Source: Margaritispora aquatica
Taxonomy: Eukaryota; Ascomycota; Leotiomycetes; Helotiales; Discinellaceae
Length of the DNA stretch: 64,000 nt
Direction of reading: 5' to 3'
Assembly (NCBI GenBank): GCA_007644065.1
Contig: VJWN01000007.1
Location: 496,001 to 560,000 of the forward strand
A program made the position numbers and the translations under genes. Numbering within the stretch: the stretch's first letter is position 1; each line of letters opens with the position of its first letter. This document shows positions 24,670-35,167 of this stretch, piece after piece. The notes under the pieces were generated by a model, which worked only from the letters and a program-made list of their open reading frames with translations, made no database searches and was not told where the DNA came from.

Positions 24670-27600
24670 GATTTTGGTTTGGTAGTATGAAGACAATTAC
24701 TTTGTGTAACTGGGAGCTGGGATTTCTTAGACTTGATATGTGAGTATCAATGATACAGTCTTGGATCTGAGCTTCTTCAGACGATTATATATACTTCAAG
24801 GCAAAGAAGTATACCTTCTACATATCTCCGTATCTCGTACCCCGAATACCTTAAACAGTCTCACCAGGCATCTACCGTACATGGTATTCACGGCGACACC
24901 CATCTTATTGGCTCCAACGCGATGCTCGTGTTTGTAGGCGAATCACATTAAGATGATCAGCGCCACCAGTTGAGCCCCAAAAACGTAAGCACGGAAACTG
25001 GACCAATAGGGATTGATGAGATCCGAAACCGAGCCAAGAGAAAGTAATTCAGATGTCAGACTGATGGGCGCATTTCGCCTTTCGGTACCTTTCCAGCCTC
25101 ATGCTGATGGCAGCAGTAAGACGCTGGCGGCACCTTGTGCAGGAGCTGAAATTTATGGAAGCTGTTGACAAAGTTGATGCCAAAGCAAAACTCTGAAGAC
25201 CAATTGCAATCACGAAGACATTGGTTGTTCTTTGTCAGCATAGGGACGCCTTGGATAAGCACTCGCACTTGAAATGCACAGGCGGAGCTTACATGCACGG
25301 GCGGAAGAAATACCTGGTTCGTATATTTTGCTGCGGTTATCATTACTATTCGGTGACTGGCATTTCGTGAGGAACAAGATGAGAGGCATGCCATGTCGCT
25401 TTCCTGTAAACCAAGAGCTGTCGTCGCATGGAAGGATCCAAGCACATGATATTAGGCAAGGTTCAAAATCCTCCTCGACAAATCCCAATTCTGATAATGA
25501 ATCACAAATCTGACATTGACATCTAGGGAGAAGCATGCAACATCATGATATGTAGTCAAATCTGATCACCACACAAGAGGGCTGCGCCATTTGTCCATCA
25601 CACTGTCGAATGCTACCTAGCTTCAAATCTCAAGAGCTGATAATGTGGTTTACCAGTGCGCGTAATCGCTTTGGCTCATTGTGGCTCTGGCTCCATCGAA
25701 TATTTTAGTTTCAAGACAATTCTTCGCTTGACCCGCTTCTGATATATACATTGAGCTTTACTGTAGTGACCGATATGACTACCTCGTTCCTTCAAACCTC
25801 TAACATAAGTGAAAACATAAGTGAGGTCGTCGATGTCGGCTTTAACCTTTGTGGACCAATGATTTTGAAGATGTAACGTATCAGATTGTTTTAATTCGGA
25901 TTAAAATGAAATGCTAAAATCAAATCACGTCCAATTTTACTCTCAATGGTAGTTCCAGGGATACAATACGGTACAGCTTTTGCAAAAATCGACTTAAGTA
26001 CGTCAATATATGGCGACATGCTAAAGCCAATGCGATGCGGAATGAAGAGACAACGCTCTCTGTCTCACTTGATATGCTTAATCAAGTTACCAGTGGGACC
26101 CAATCAATTCCCAGAATTAACCTCACGCCAGCCCTCCAGTACTACTTACAAAGCACAATCGACTTCACCTTCAACGTTTTCTTAGAGAACACAAGTCAAA
26201 CACCCAACTCCGGTCATATCTTCTCATCGCTAAAGCGTCATCATATTTCCATTTGCCTTCTTCGCTCAAAACCCCCTATCATCAATGGTCATGCCAGTGG
26301 GTATGAAAACCGAGCCAGCTTTTCCTAGAGCTAAAGCACATTTCATGTTCAAGACATCGCTTAGAAATACTAAGCCTTGACGAATTGTCTGCTGGAAACG
26401 ACTATGTGCTAGTTCAAGAAGATCAATGATAAGAGTTTTCATTTTCAACTATTTCCCATTCTCGTTGATGACTGGAAGCAATTTCGAGTGCGTAGTGCTG
26501 GGATGAAGACGAAGGTGCTTCATTTGGTGCAGATGGGAATTAATGGCCAAACACAGATGTTGCTCATCTTCTCCAGCCATGTCTCGATCGAAAAGTTCGT
26601 GTTAAGCTCAAGATTCTCACAGATCTTGGAAAGGTTTGATACCATTGCGTCAACAGCCTTTTTAGAAGACAGAATCCGAAGCCAGTCTGAGTCACGGAAA
26701 GCGAAAGTGTCCAAAGCTGAGGACAAGACATGAGAAGTTTGTTGAGAGAACGAAGTGTTTCCCATAGCATTCTCGTCAAATCTGAGCCCCTTTCCCTAAT
26801 GTCATGCTGCTGCTCAGTCGGCGTTTGGAGATCAGTCGAGCTAATAGAGAGGATAAGGATCAGGGAGTGGATTGGTTTAGGAATATAGCGATATTTAATG
26901 AATCTAATAAATCAAATGAATTAAATATCTTGTAAGATTCTTACCAGTACTAGTGTTTAGCATGAATCCGACATCTCGAAGACTATCACCAAACATCATT
27001 GTCAACTACTTACTACTTTTCTTTCGAAGTTAGAGCAAAGTCAATTGGCTACTTTTGCTCGCTTAAGAATGTGAATAATCCTCTCTGTCTCCTATTACCC
27101 TCTCAATCAGGAGAACCCAACCAATGCTCCTCCCCTGACACGATCTGAATGGTCCAGATCGATTGGCAATTATAGATAAAGCTTCAGATACCTCTTGTGA
27201 CTTCTATGAATAGTAGTTCCTTGCTGCAACAATTTGCATAGTGTGTCACGTACACATCTATTTCTTCTCTTATGAAACTGCGTCCAAAACTGAGCAGACA
27301 ATGCCTTGGCAGGACAACCTTTAGAATCTTCGGTTTGAGGAAGGGTGGTCTACATACTGCAAGGCTGAAATGATGTGGTACACAGGCGCTTTCTTTCTAA
27401 CCACAGACAAGCCGTAGGCGGGACATAGCAGGTTGACAGCCAGCCACAAAGGGGAAAGTCCTAATGATAGGCTGAGAGTTAAAGACTCCTGATCGTCAAC
27501 AAAACGGTCAATAAGTCGGAACAAGTTTGTCTGGCTTGACCAAGCTAACGGTTTTCTTTTCAGGACCAACTTGAAAATATTTACTTATTCTCCAAATATT

Positions 27601-27704
27601 TTCAACTTTGGATTGTCGTCAATTGTCGCTAGATCTTCTCCCCACGTCTGAGCTTCGACCACATCCGAGCAAGCACTCAAATAGGTCTAGCGCTGTTCGT
27701 CACA
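24670..27704. other. 3-kb gene-poor region
   Basis: No intact gene is supported. A 108-codon minus frame at 25210-25536, starting with a cysteine-containing stretch, is unassigned. A relic coding segment lies on the minus strand at about 26,270-26,765. The rest is AT-rich. The Exo70 promoter is expected in the last few hundred bases. Confidence 0.5.
26270..26765 (-). pseudogene. Degenerate coding segment with a frameshift and an in-frame stop
   Basis: One frame codes LSSALDTFAFRDSDWLRIL and SNLSKICENLELNTNFSIE. Near 26,590 the coding character moves to the next frame, which reads EDEQHLCLAINSHLHQMKHL followed by INENGK, a TAG, and then MKTLIIDLLELAHSRFQQT. Leucine spacing resembles the C-terminal half of fungal F-box or leucine-rich proteins, but this is only an impression. 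The frameshift and stop argue that it is dead, unless an unrecognised intron covers the break. Confidence 0.35.
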
Positions 27705-29862
27705 ATGGTGGACAAGGAAGTGGAACCTCATGTTCATCGCATTAAATCAGTTGGCCGCGACGTTTGGTCATTGAACCTTCAAGAATCAAAGATGCTTCTC
27801 GGATTGGGGCAAAGACAAGCTGCGGATGAAGAGGCACGAGCTGAGGTCGAGGTAAGCTAGCTGTGGAATGCAATGTCTTGGAGGGGCTATCTGTTACTTT
27901 TTTCGACTCACGAGATGTTACTTACCTATACCATGGCTAACGAAAGACTTCAGGTGCTTAATAGCAGGCTCGAGAAGACTCGGATCTTGAATGCCAAGCT
28001 CGCTGCTTCTCTGCAAAGGTTGGAGGCTACTGGGAAGAGTGTACAAAATGCAATTGGACCATTGGCTGGAAATACGAATGAGCTGCGGATTATGACTAGA
28101 AGTATGTCTTCCTGGAATATGCAGAGAATATTTCTAACTTCAAGCAGACATCGACAACATCAATAAAGCTATTGAGAGAATTCGACAACCTTCCGACCTG
28201 AATAGGAACGAGGAAGAAATCGTCCGCAGGGGACCAGGAAATGGCCAGCTTTCGCAGCATCTTGGGTCCCTTACCCGACTTAACAGATCACTGGGAGAGC
28301 TGCAGCAGACCAAGCTCCGATCGAATCAAGAGAGAGTCGAAGAAGCCAAACGTCTTCTGAAGATGGGCAACTCGCAATTGGAGGGATACTTCAAGCAAAT
28401 ATTGCAGGGAGAGTCAACAGAAACGGAAGCTCATGCCTATGTTGCAAAGAACAAGCCCTTCCCACCCGTCAGGCCGGACGCAGTAAACTCCCTCAGTCTT
28501 ATTAACCAGCATATGTCCAACACTGCTCGCACTACTGGAGCTTCTGCAGGATCGCCTATGATACAAGCATATGCTGACGTACGGGGACCATATCTCAAGG
28601 CGTTACTTGGGAATATGGCAACACAGTCCTTGGACATGGCGAAACGAAGACCACAGGATGACGTGTACAAAGCAGAGTCAAATTACATCAAGGATTATAC
28701 CCAGGCGATGCAAGGTGCTTTTCTGGCAGAGTACGAGAATATTTGTATCTTGTTCAAGCGAGAGGAGTGGAGCCAGGCTTTCAATCTTTCTACTCAAGGA
28801 GCTATATCAGAACTTGCCCAAACTCTCCGGGGTCTGGACTCACACATACAAAGCCATTTGAACAATGATATCTTCCTTGCATACGAGATCATCGAAGTCG
28901 TATCAAACATGTCTGCATCGCTGGTAGAGAGAACTGGAGAGCTCAAGTCATCGTTTGCTGCAGCCTTGAAACCTGTCCGTGAGACAGGAAAGGGCTCGTT
29001 GAAGAAACTTCTGGATGATATGAAAAGTCGCATTACCTCTCTTCAGACTATTCTGTCTGATGGAGCAGCTCTACCAATAACCAGTGAAACGATGACTCGT
29101 CTACAGTCAATGACCAATTTCTTGCGTCCTATATCAAGCCTCATGCTCGCAGTTGGTGACTCGGGTTGGAAGACATCGGCACCATCGCAAGCTTCTTACT
29201 CAGCCGATAAGGTTCCGACTCTCAATTCCTTCGACGTCAGCGCGGATGGCAACCAAATATTCGTGAACTACTGTTTTGATACCATTATCACTCTGCTCGA
29301 CGAGCAATGGAAGAGAGCTCAAACTTTGGCTAAGAATAGGTCGGTAGCTGGAGTTTTTATCCTCAACAATCTCGCAGTTGTCGATCGAACTATCAAGTAC
29401 TCTGAGCTGAAGCCACTCCTCGAACCATCACCACGCATGTCAGAGCTTAACAACTTCCGCAAAAATGGAGGGAAAGAATATTCTGCTCCATGGGATCCAC
29501 TCTGCAGACAGCTAATGGACACCATTCACACCAGCCGCGCTGGCCAACGCCCTTCTTCTGGCTCCGCATCAGCTGTTGAGTCTAGCTCGATTCTCAAGAG
29601 TCTCTCTAGCAAGGAGAAGGAGGCCATCAAGGAGAAATTCCGCGTCTTCAACACTAGTTTCGACGAGTTGGTACAAAAGCACAAGTCGTTGGCCATGGAA
29701 AAGGAAGTCAAAGTCATGCTAGCTAGGGATGTGCAACAAATGATTGAGGTCCTCTATCATCGCTTCTGGGATCGGTACCACGAGATCGATAAAGGAAAGG
29801 GAAAGTATGTCAAGTATGACAAGGCTGCTATTTCGTCGATTTTTGTCGGCATGAGTTCCTGA
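27705..29862 (+). CDS. exo70: Exocyst complex component Exo70
   Basis: Predicted 669-residue subunit of the exocyst, which tethers secretory vesicles to the plasma membrane at sites of growth and binds phosphoinositides and Rho GTPases. Exons are 27705-27851, 27954-28101 and 28148-29862. The N-terminus is coiled coil, with AEVEVLNSRLEKTRILNAKL crossing intron 1. The body matches the helical Exo70 rods, for example MIQAYADVRGPYLKALLGNM, IFVNYCFDTIITLLDEQW and FVLNNLA-type FILNNLAVVDRTIK. The C-terminal domain contains KEKFRVFNTSFDELVQKHKS, then the basic tail near KGKYVKYDKAA, where lipid-binding residues lie in yeast. The start could instead be the in-frame ATG at about 27792; the longer form adds a poorly conserved N-terminal stretch. 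Confidence 0.9.
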
Positions 29863-30441
29863 GGATATTTTACTATGTATTGCAAGGAGAGAGTTTACGA
29901 TCTTGTGGAATGAAGATTTGGCTTCGGCATTGCGTGGAGCGATTTGATTGTGGGATTTGTAGGATTTTGTTGAATGATACCAGGAGGAAGGCGTTCATGG
30001 AGGAGCTGTCGATGTTTCATATCGAGAGGGAAAATATGCATGGAAGCATAGTGTGGTAGGTAGATACCATATTGCTGTAGGAATATATGTTGTACGAGTA
30101 CATGTACTATGTTCTATATGACCTTTTTAGTGAATTTTAAGGTATTCTTCATCTTCAATACCCAATAAACATCTAGGATCCAAACCATATAAATAGGGGC
30201 TCGAAGGTAGCTAAACGTGTGTCAAAAATAAGTGATATGGAGTTCAATAGTGAATTGTCATTCATTCATCACTCTAATCCTCTCAACTTCCATAACAAAG
30301 TACATCTAACACCCATACTGTAATGCTATTTTCGAACGCCATAAAGTATGCATGCATGCATTGGTATCGTGCGATCCTCGTATCCATCTCATACATAACC
30401 ATGCCCTTCTCTATCCCTGCTTCTAACCAGCAACACACAAT
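29863..30441. other. Convergent intergenic region, exo70 and PTEN-like gene
   Basis: 579 bases between two stop codons. It is AT-rich and presumably the 3' ends of both genes. No ORF or RNA gene is seen. Confidence 0.5.
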
Positions 30442-32262
30442 TCATGAATCTATCACCCTCTTAATCGATTGAAGGTGTCCCAACGCGTGTGGCTTCGCGT
30501 CTTTCATTTGCTCTTCAGGTACGCCCCCAGGAAGCTGATTCGTAGCCATGGCCTTCTGACCAATGGGCGTGCCGGTTGGGCTTTCGAGGTCTGTTCGTGG
30601 GTCTGTGTCTCGGCTACTAAGACACGGTTAGCTTACTCGGTCAACTTTGAGAAGTGAGAGGGAAACTCACGCTTCCACTCCACGCTGTGGGGTGGTTGAA
30701 GAGGCGGTGTCGAGACCTAGATTCAGGTCTTGCATTGTAGGCACTGTCCCGTTACTTTTCGGCTGAGGCAGCGAGTCAAGGTCGACGTCGAGACCCTCCT
30801 CGCCCTTGAGATTGCTAGATTGGACTCCTCCGACCTCTTCATTCACTTTGTCGCTACTTTTCATGCTACTCGCTTTGGAGATGTTCGCGCTATGCGGGTA
30901 CTCCGACCGTAGTCCCAAATCCTTGCCCTCGTCAGGCTCAGGATTGTCGCCGCCCTTCCAGTCCGCGGCCGCCATCTGAGGAACGGGCGAGTTGGTACCT
31001 GGCTCGTGGATCACTTCTTCATTTCCTCCTTGTCCGGGCGCGGAGTCGTATGCCTTCCACACCACTGCCAAGCGATCGAATGCTCGCGTGCCCTTCCTGC
31101 TAGAGCCTTTGATGCCGTCCATTTTGTCCCAGTCGATTTCGAACACGCCGCTATCGTCTGGCTTACCGTTGTTCTCGGGACCGCGACCCTCAAAGTATGT
31201 GTTGAACCACACATGAGCTACCGCTGTGACCATTGTCCAACCCATAGAAGCTTTGTTCCGTCGCTCGAAGTCGATATTGATGTCGCTGGTTGGGAGGATT
31301 ACGCGAGTGGATGGCTTGAATATGACGGCTCCTCCGCCTGTTTCTGAGTCTGTATCGTCGGGTGTTACTGGGTTTGTGGTTTGCGCGTTAATCAACTGTG
31401 GTGTGGTGTCGTTTCTCTCCAGTAATTCTGCACTTCTTGTAGCTTCTACCTTATCTTGATTTTTGAACCCAGTCATGTCGGAGACCATATCTTTGATCCC
31501 AGATCCACCTGGAGTGTCACCTTCTACTACAACTCTCTCCTTCTTCGTGAAGACGTGGAAAAGTTTGATCTTCTTTCCCTCGTCGACGTAACCTTCGACT
31601 TGGACCTTGACTCCATTCCTTAAGCCCCAGACGTGAACTTCCATGATCTCGATTTGTCTCTCAACGTAGACCTTGCCTGATTGTGTCCAGCGGTTCACAT
31701 AGCCTATCCAACGCAATTGACTTGGTATGCTCACACCCTGACCAAATCCAGGTCGCATTCTCCTTTCTGTGAATCTTGCAAGTGCCTCTTCTGGTTTCCA
31801 TCCACATTCGCTAATCAAATAACTGCATGCCATTGTGCCTGATCGTCCTTTGCCAGCCTTGCAGTGTACAACCACAACTCTATCTTTCCTCGGTTTCGGC
31901 TCTTCTCCATTCTTGCTCTCTTCATGTAGCCAATTCCTCATACTAGCCATAATCATAGGCACCAATTTGAAGGGAGGTGGGTGGTGGTCTGGCCATGGAT
32001 AATGTCGCACTCGTCCATAGACTTCCTCATCTGGATATCCAGTTCCCTCCGCTCTGAACTCCCATATCGTCCAGTCTTCCCCATGCTTGTAGTCCAGAAA
32101 CTTCACTAGCTGATCCAGAGGATTCCGGTATGCTCGCTGAGGGTATGTACCACTGGGGCCCGAAGTCGCGATGATCTGGTCTGTAACATAGCACAGATCT
32201 AACCCCGCTTCTGGGTGCTTGTTGCGTGGGCCTGCAATAAGGCTTCGTAAGAGAGAAGCCAT
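30442..32262 (-). CDS. tep1: PTEN-like phosphoinositide 3-phosphatase
   Basis: Predicted dual-specificity/lipid phosphatase that removes the 3-phosphate of phosphoinositides. Exons are 32262-30671 and 30616-30442, giving 588 residues. The N-terminal phosphatase domain has LDLCYVTDQIIATSGPSG, then the YPWPDHHPP loop with the general acid Asp, then the P-loop VVHCKAGKGRSGT with catalytic Cys near 134 and the PTEN-type lysines. A C2-like region follows (EIMEVHVWGLRNGVKVQVEG). The C-terminal third is acidic and low complexity. Reading through would end at GVEA just inside a strong GTGAGTTT donor. Splicing out 54 bases instead opens a further 58 codons ending KRVIDS, so the second exon is preferred. 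The gene is divergent from the phospholipase gene 352 bases away. Confidence 0.87.
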
Positions 32263-32614
32263 TATGGTATGTGCTATCTCGGTATGGATATTTCGTGAAT
32301 ATTTAGCAACATAGTTGAGGCCTTCATTTGTTACATTCCTATCATCTGCGACTCTCCAATAGTACGTACGTCATCGTTCCTGGAACTACTGCACCGCCAC
32401 ACAACACGAGCTTGAGCCACAAATGCGGGATGTTTTTCCAAAAACAAGGGCATTTCGGCCAGTGACATGTGAGCCTGATATTTCTTCCATGCTTGGGTGC
32501 TTTTGTGCCATGATTTCTCAACTGGACGGAGGGATTACTCCTTTCAAACGCCCTTGCAGATTGCCCATGTTCATTGATTTCTTGTGAGGTCCAATTGGAC
32601 CTATTTCAATCATC
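32263..32614. promoter_or_regulatory. Divergent promoter region between PTEN-like and PLA2-like genes
   Basis: 352 bases separate the two start codons. No ORF is present. Both core promoters must lie here; single sites were not assigned. Confidence 0.55.
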
Positions 32615-35167
32615 ATGTCTCTCACAATGTTTCGGGGCGCATTGCGCTCTTCTTCTTGTTCACCACGACGCATTCCTCAGAGCTTCAACCCCAACAGCGC
32701 GATAAGACTCCCAGCGCAAGGCAGTGGGGCCCGAAGCTTTGCCAGAACCAGATGCCTGTTCACAAGGACAAAGAAGAAACCAACGTCCAAAATGGCGTCG
32801 ATTTCGAGGTCGTTGATGATCGGAATCACGACGGTGATTGTAACCGGCGGACTCACCTACGTTCTCTATCGAAATGATGAGCTCCAGCCTCTTCCTGCGA
32901 CAAAATTCAAGGCGGAAGTTAGAGCTGAGAGGGAGAAATTTGAAGCTAGGGCGAGGAAAATCGAAAAAGTGGCCGAGATCAACAAGGAATATCTAGAAAA
33001 GTTGCCATTCCATGATAAGTTGGCTCCTAGCACTACGGATGGTTCAGCATGGGGGGACTTCTCTGAAAAGTTCGCGCTCTTTACCCTTCCAGAAGTCGAA
33101 TGGTCTGCTGTCTCTGAGACGATACGCGATTTTGTTCTACCAGAATGGGCAAAACTTCTGCCGGACTACATTACCAAACTTCAAAATGAACTCTCAATGG
33201 CTCCTGGATCTCTAGCAGATCAGGTCTGGCAAGAAGCGCATGATCCAGAAATCAATCCCGAGATTGAATACTCGGCTTCAGTGCGAGTCTCAAATGAGCT
33301 TTGTGATGAAGAGAAGTTATTTCGCCAGCGACGCAAGAAATTCACTACGGCTGCACTCGCAAAATACCTTAGCATCCCAGAGAATGAAATCCACCCTGAT
33401 GACATTCCTACAATTGCGATGGTTGGGTCGGGAGGAGGACTGCGGGCACTTGTTGCGGGCACTGGCTCCATGCTTGCTGCTGGAGAGGATGGACTGTTCG
33501 ATTGCATTACATATACCGCAGGAGTCAGTGGCAGTTGCTGGTTACAAGCTCTATACCATTCATCACTAAGCGACCGAAAAATGGAAAAGATGGTCGATCA
33601 TCTAAAAGCTCGGATAGGCGTTCACATCGCATATCCTCCTGTCGCACTGGCGACCTTGAATCAAGCTCCCACCAACAAGTACCTTCTCAGTGGATTTGTC
33701 GAAAAGCTGAAAGGCGACCCAAATTCGGATTTCGGACTGGTTGATGTGTATGGATTATTGCTAGCGGCACGACTCCTCGTTCCTAAAGGAGAAGTTGGTG
33801 TTAATGATGCAGATCTCAAGATCTCTAATCAGAGAACATTCATGAAGCACGGTGAACATCCAATGCCCATTTACACAGCAGTCAGACACGAGATACCTAT
33901 CATAGAGGAAGCATCAGATGAAGAGAAGGCTACGAATTCTCCTTCGGAAGAGACAAAAATAAAAGCCAAGAAGGAGGCATGGTTCCAGTGGTTCGAAGTC
34001 ACACCATATGAAATGTCCTGCGAGGAGGTAGGAGCGTCGATTCCTACATGGGCTATCGGGCGCAAGTTTGAGAATGGAAGAGACATTCCAATCAATGAGG
34101 ATGGACTTCGTGTGCCTGAGCTTCGCCTGCCATTGATGCTGGGCATATTTGGCTCAGCATTTTGTGCTACACTTTCACATTATTATGCCGAGATCCGCCC
34201 TCTCGTTAAAGGATTGACTGGATTTGGAGGAATTGACGACATGATTGAGGGTCGAAATGATGATTTAAGCAAAGTTCATCCTATTGATCCAGCATCAATA
34301 CCAAATTTTACCTACAAGATGGACAATATGTTGCCAGAAACCACGCCAGAGAGCATGTATAAAATGACACATTTGAAGCTTATGGATGCCGGAATGTCAA
34401 ACAATCTGCCCATTTATCCTCTCCTCCGCCCTGGACGAGATGTGGATATTTTACTAGCATTTGACGCTAGTGCAGATATCAAGACTCAGAATTGGCTTTC
34501 TGTTGCAGACGGATATGCACTGCAACGAGGTATTAAAGGTTGGCCCTTGGGATCTGGATGGCCAAAGGCCAATAGCTCCATCGATAAAACCACTGATCAA
34601 TTGGAGGATGCACAAGCAAAATCAACAGAAGAATCAGTTGCGAAGGTTGAGGATGCGAAACGCGACCACGCCGAACATCTGAACGATCTTGAAAAGCAGA
34701 GTGCAAAGTCGAGTACCGAAATTCATGATGAGCCCGAAGATCTTGGCTACTGTACTGTCTGGGTAGGCACCACAGAAGAACGATCATCGGACACTGAGCA
34801 TGTCAAGTCCAAGGCTGTCCAGGAAGACTGGGAGCTTATGCATCCAAATGCTGGCATTGCAGTCATCTACTTTCCATTTCTCAGCAATCCAAAAGTCCCA
34901 GGAGTAGAGCCAACAACAAGCGAATATATGAGTACATGGAATTTTGTCTACACGCCAGAGAACATCGACTCCGTTGTTGCTTTGGCCAAAGCAAATTATG
35001 ATGAGGGGAAGGAACAAACAAGGCGATGTGTGCGTGCAGTTTATGAGCGTAAGAAAAAGGAGAGAGAAGAGAGGGAGAGTGCAGAGAAGGAACTGCGATG
35101 GAGGCGCAAAGTGCGACTAGGAATAGTTGGGAAGAAAGGAGAAGGCGACCACTTTCACCTCACATGA
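32615..35167 (+). CDS. plaA: Cytosolic phospholipase A2-like enzyme with mitochondrial targeting
   Basis: Predicted 850-residue PLA2c-domain acyl hydrolase that acts on glycerophospholipids; single exon. The N-terminus is rich in Arg, Ser and Ala without acidic residues (a mitochondrial presequence), followed by a membrane helix near residues 70-83 (IGITTVIVTGGLTYVLY). The catalytic domain has the oxyanion-hole segment MVGSGGGLRALVAGTGSML, the nucleophile motif GVSGSCW, and the catalytic Asp in LMDAGMSNNLPIYPL. The Arg needed for phospholipid binding is plausibly in the GGGLRA loop. The C-terminus is charged and coiled-coil-like (KKKEREERESAEK). Fungal cPLA2 homologues such as Aspergillus PlaA are reported at mitochondria, which fits the presequence. 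There is no C2 domain. Confidence 0.88.
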   Translation: MSLTMFRGALRSSSCSPRRIPQSFNPNSAIRLPAQGSGARSFARTRCLFTRTKKKPTSKMASISRSLMIGITTVIVTGGLTYVLYRNDELQPLPATKFKAEVRAEREKFEARARKIEKVAEINKEYLEKLPFHDKLAPSTTDGSAWGDFSEKFALFTLPEVEWSAVSETIRDFVLPEWAKLLPDYITKLQNELSMAPGSLADQVWQEAHDPEINPEIEYSASVRVSNELCDEEKLFRQRRKKFTTAALAKYLSIPENEIHPDDIPTIAMVGSGGGLRALVAGTGSMLAAGEDGLFDCITYTAGVSGSCWLQALYHSSLSDRKMEKMVDHLKARIGVHIAYPPVALATLNQAPTNKYLLSGFVEKLKGDPNSDFGLVDVYGLLLAARLLVPKGEVGVNDADLKISNQRTFMKHGEHPMPIYTAVRHEIPIIEEASDEEKATNSPSEETKIKAKKEAWFQWFEVTPYEMSCEEVGASIPTWAIGRKFENGRDIPINEDGLRVPELRLPLMLGIFGSAFCATLSHYYAEIRPLVKGLTGFGGIDDMIEGRNDDLSKVHPIDPASIPNFTYKMDNMLPETTPESMYKMTHLKLMDAGMSNNLPIYPLLRPGRDVDILLAFDASADIKTQNWLSVADGYALQRGIKGWPLGSGWPKANSSIDKTTDQLEDAQAKSTEESVAKVEDAKRDHAEHLNDLEKQSAKSSTEIHDEPEDLGYCTVWVGTTEERSSDTEHVKSKAVQEDWELMHPNAGIAVIYFPFLSNPKVPGVEPTTSEYMSTWNFVYTPENIDSVVALAKANYDEGKEQTRRCVRAVYERKKKEREERESAEKELRWRRKVRLGIVGKKGEGDHFHLT

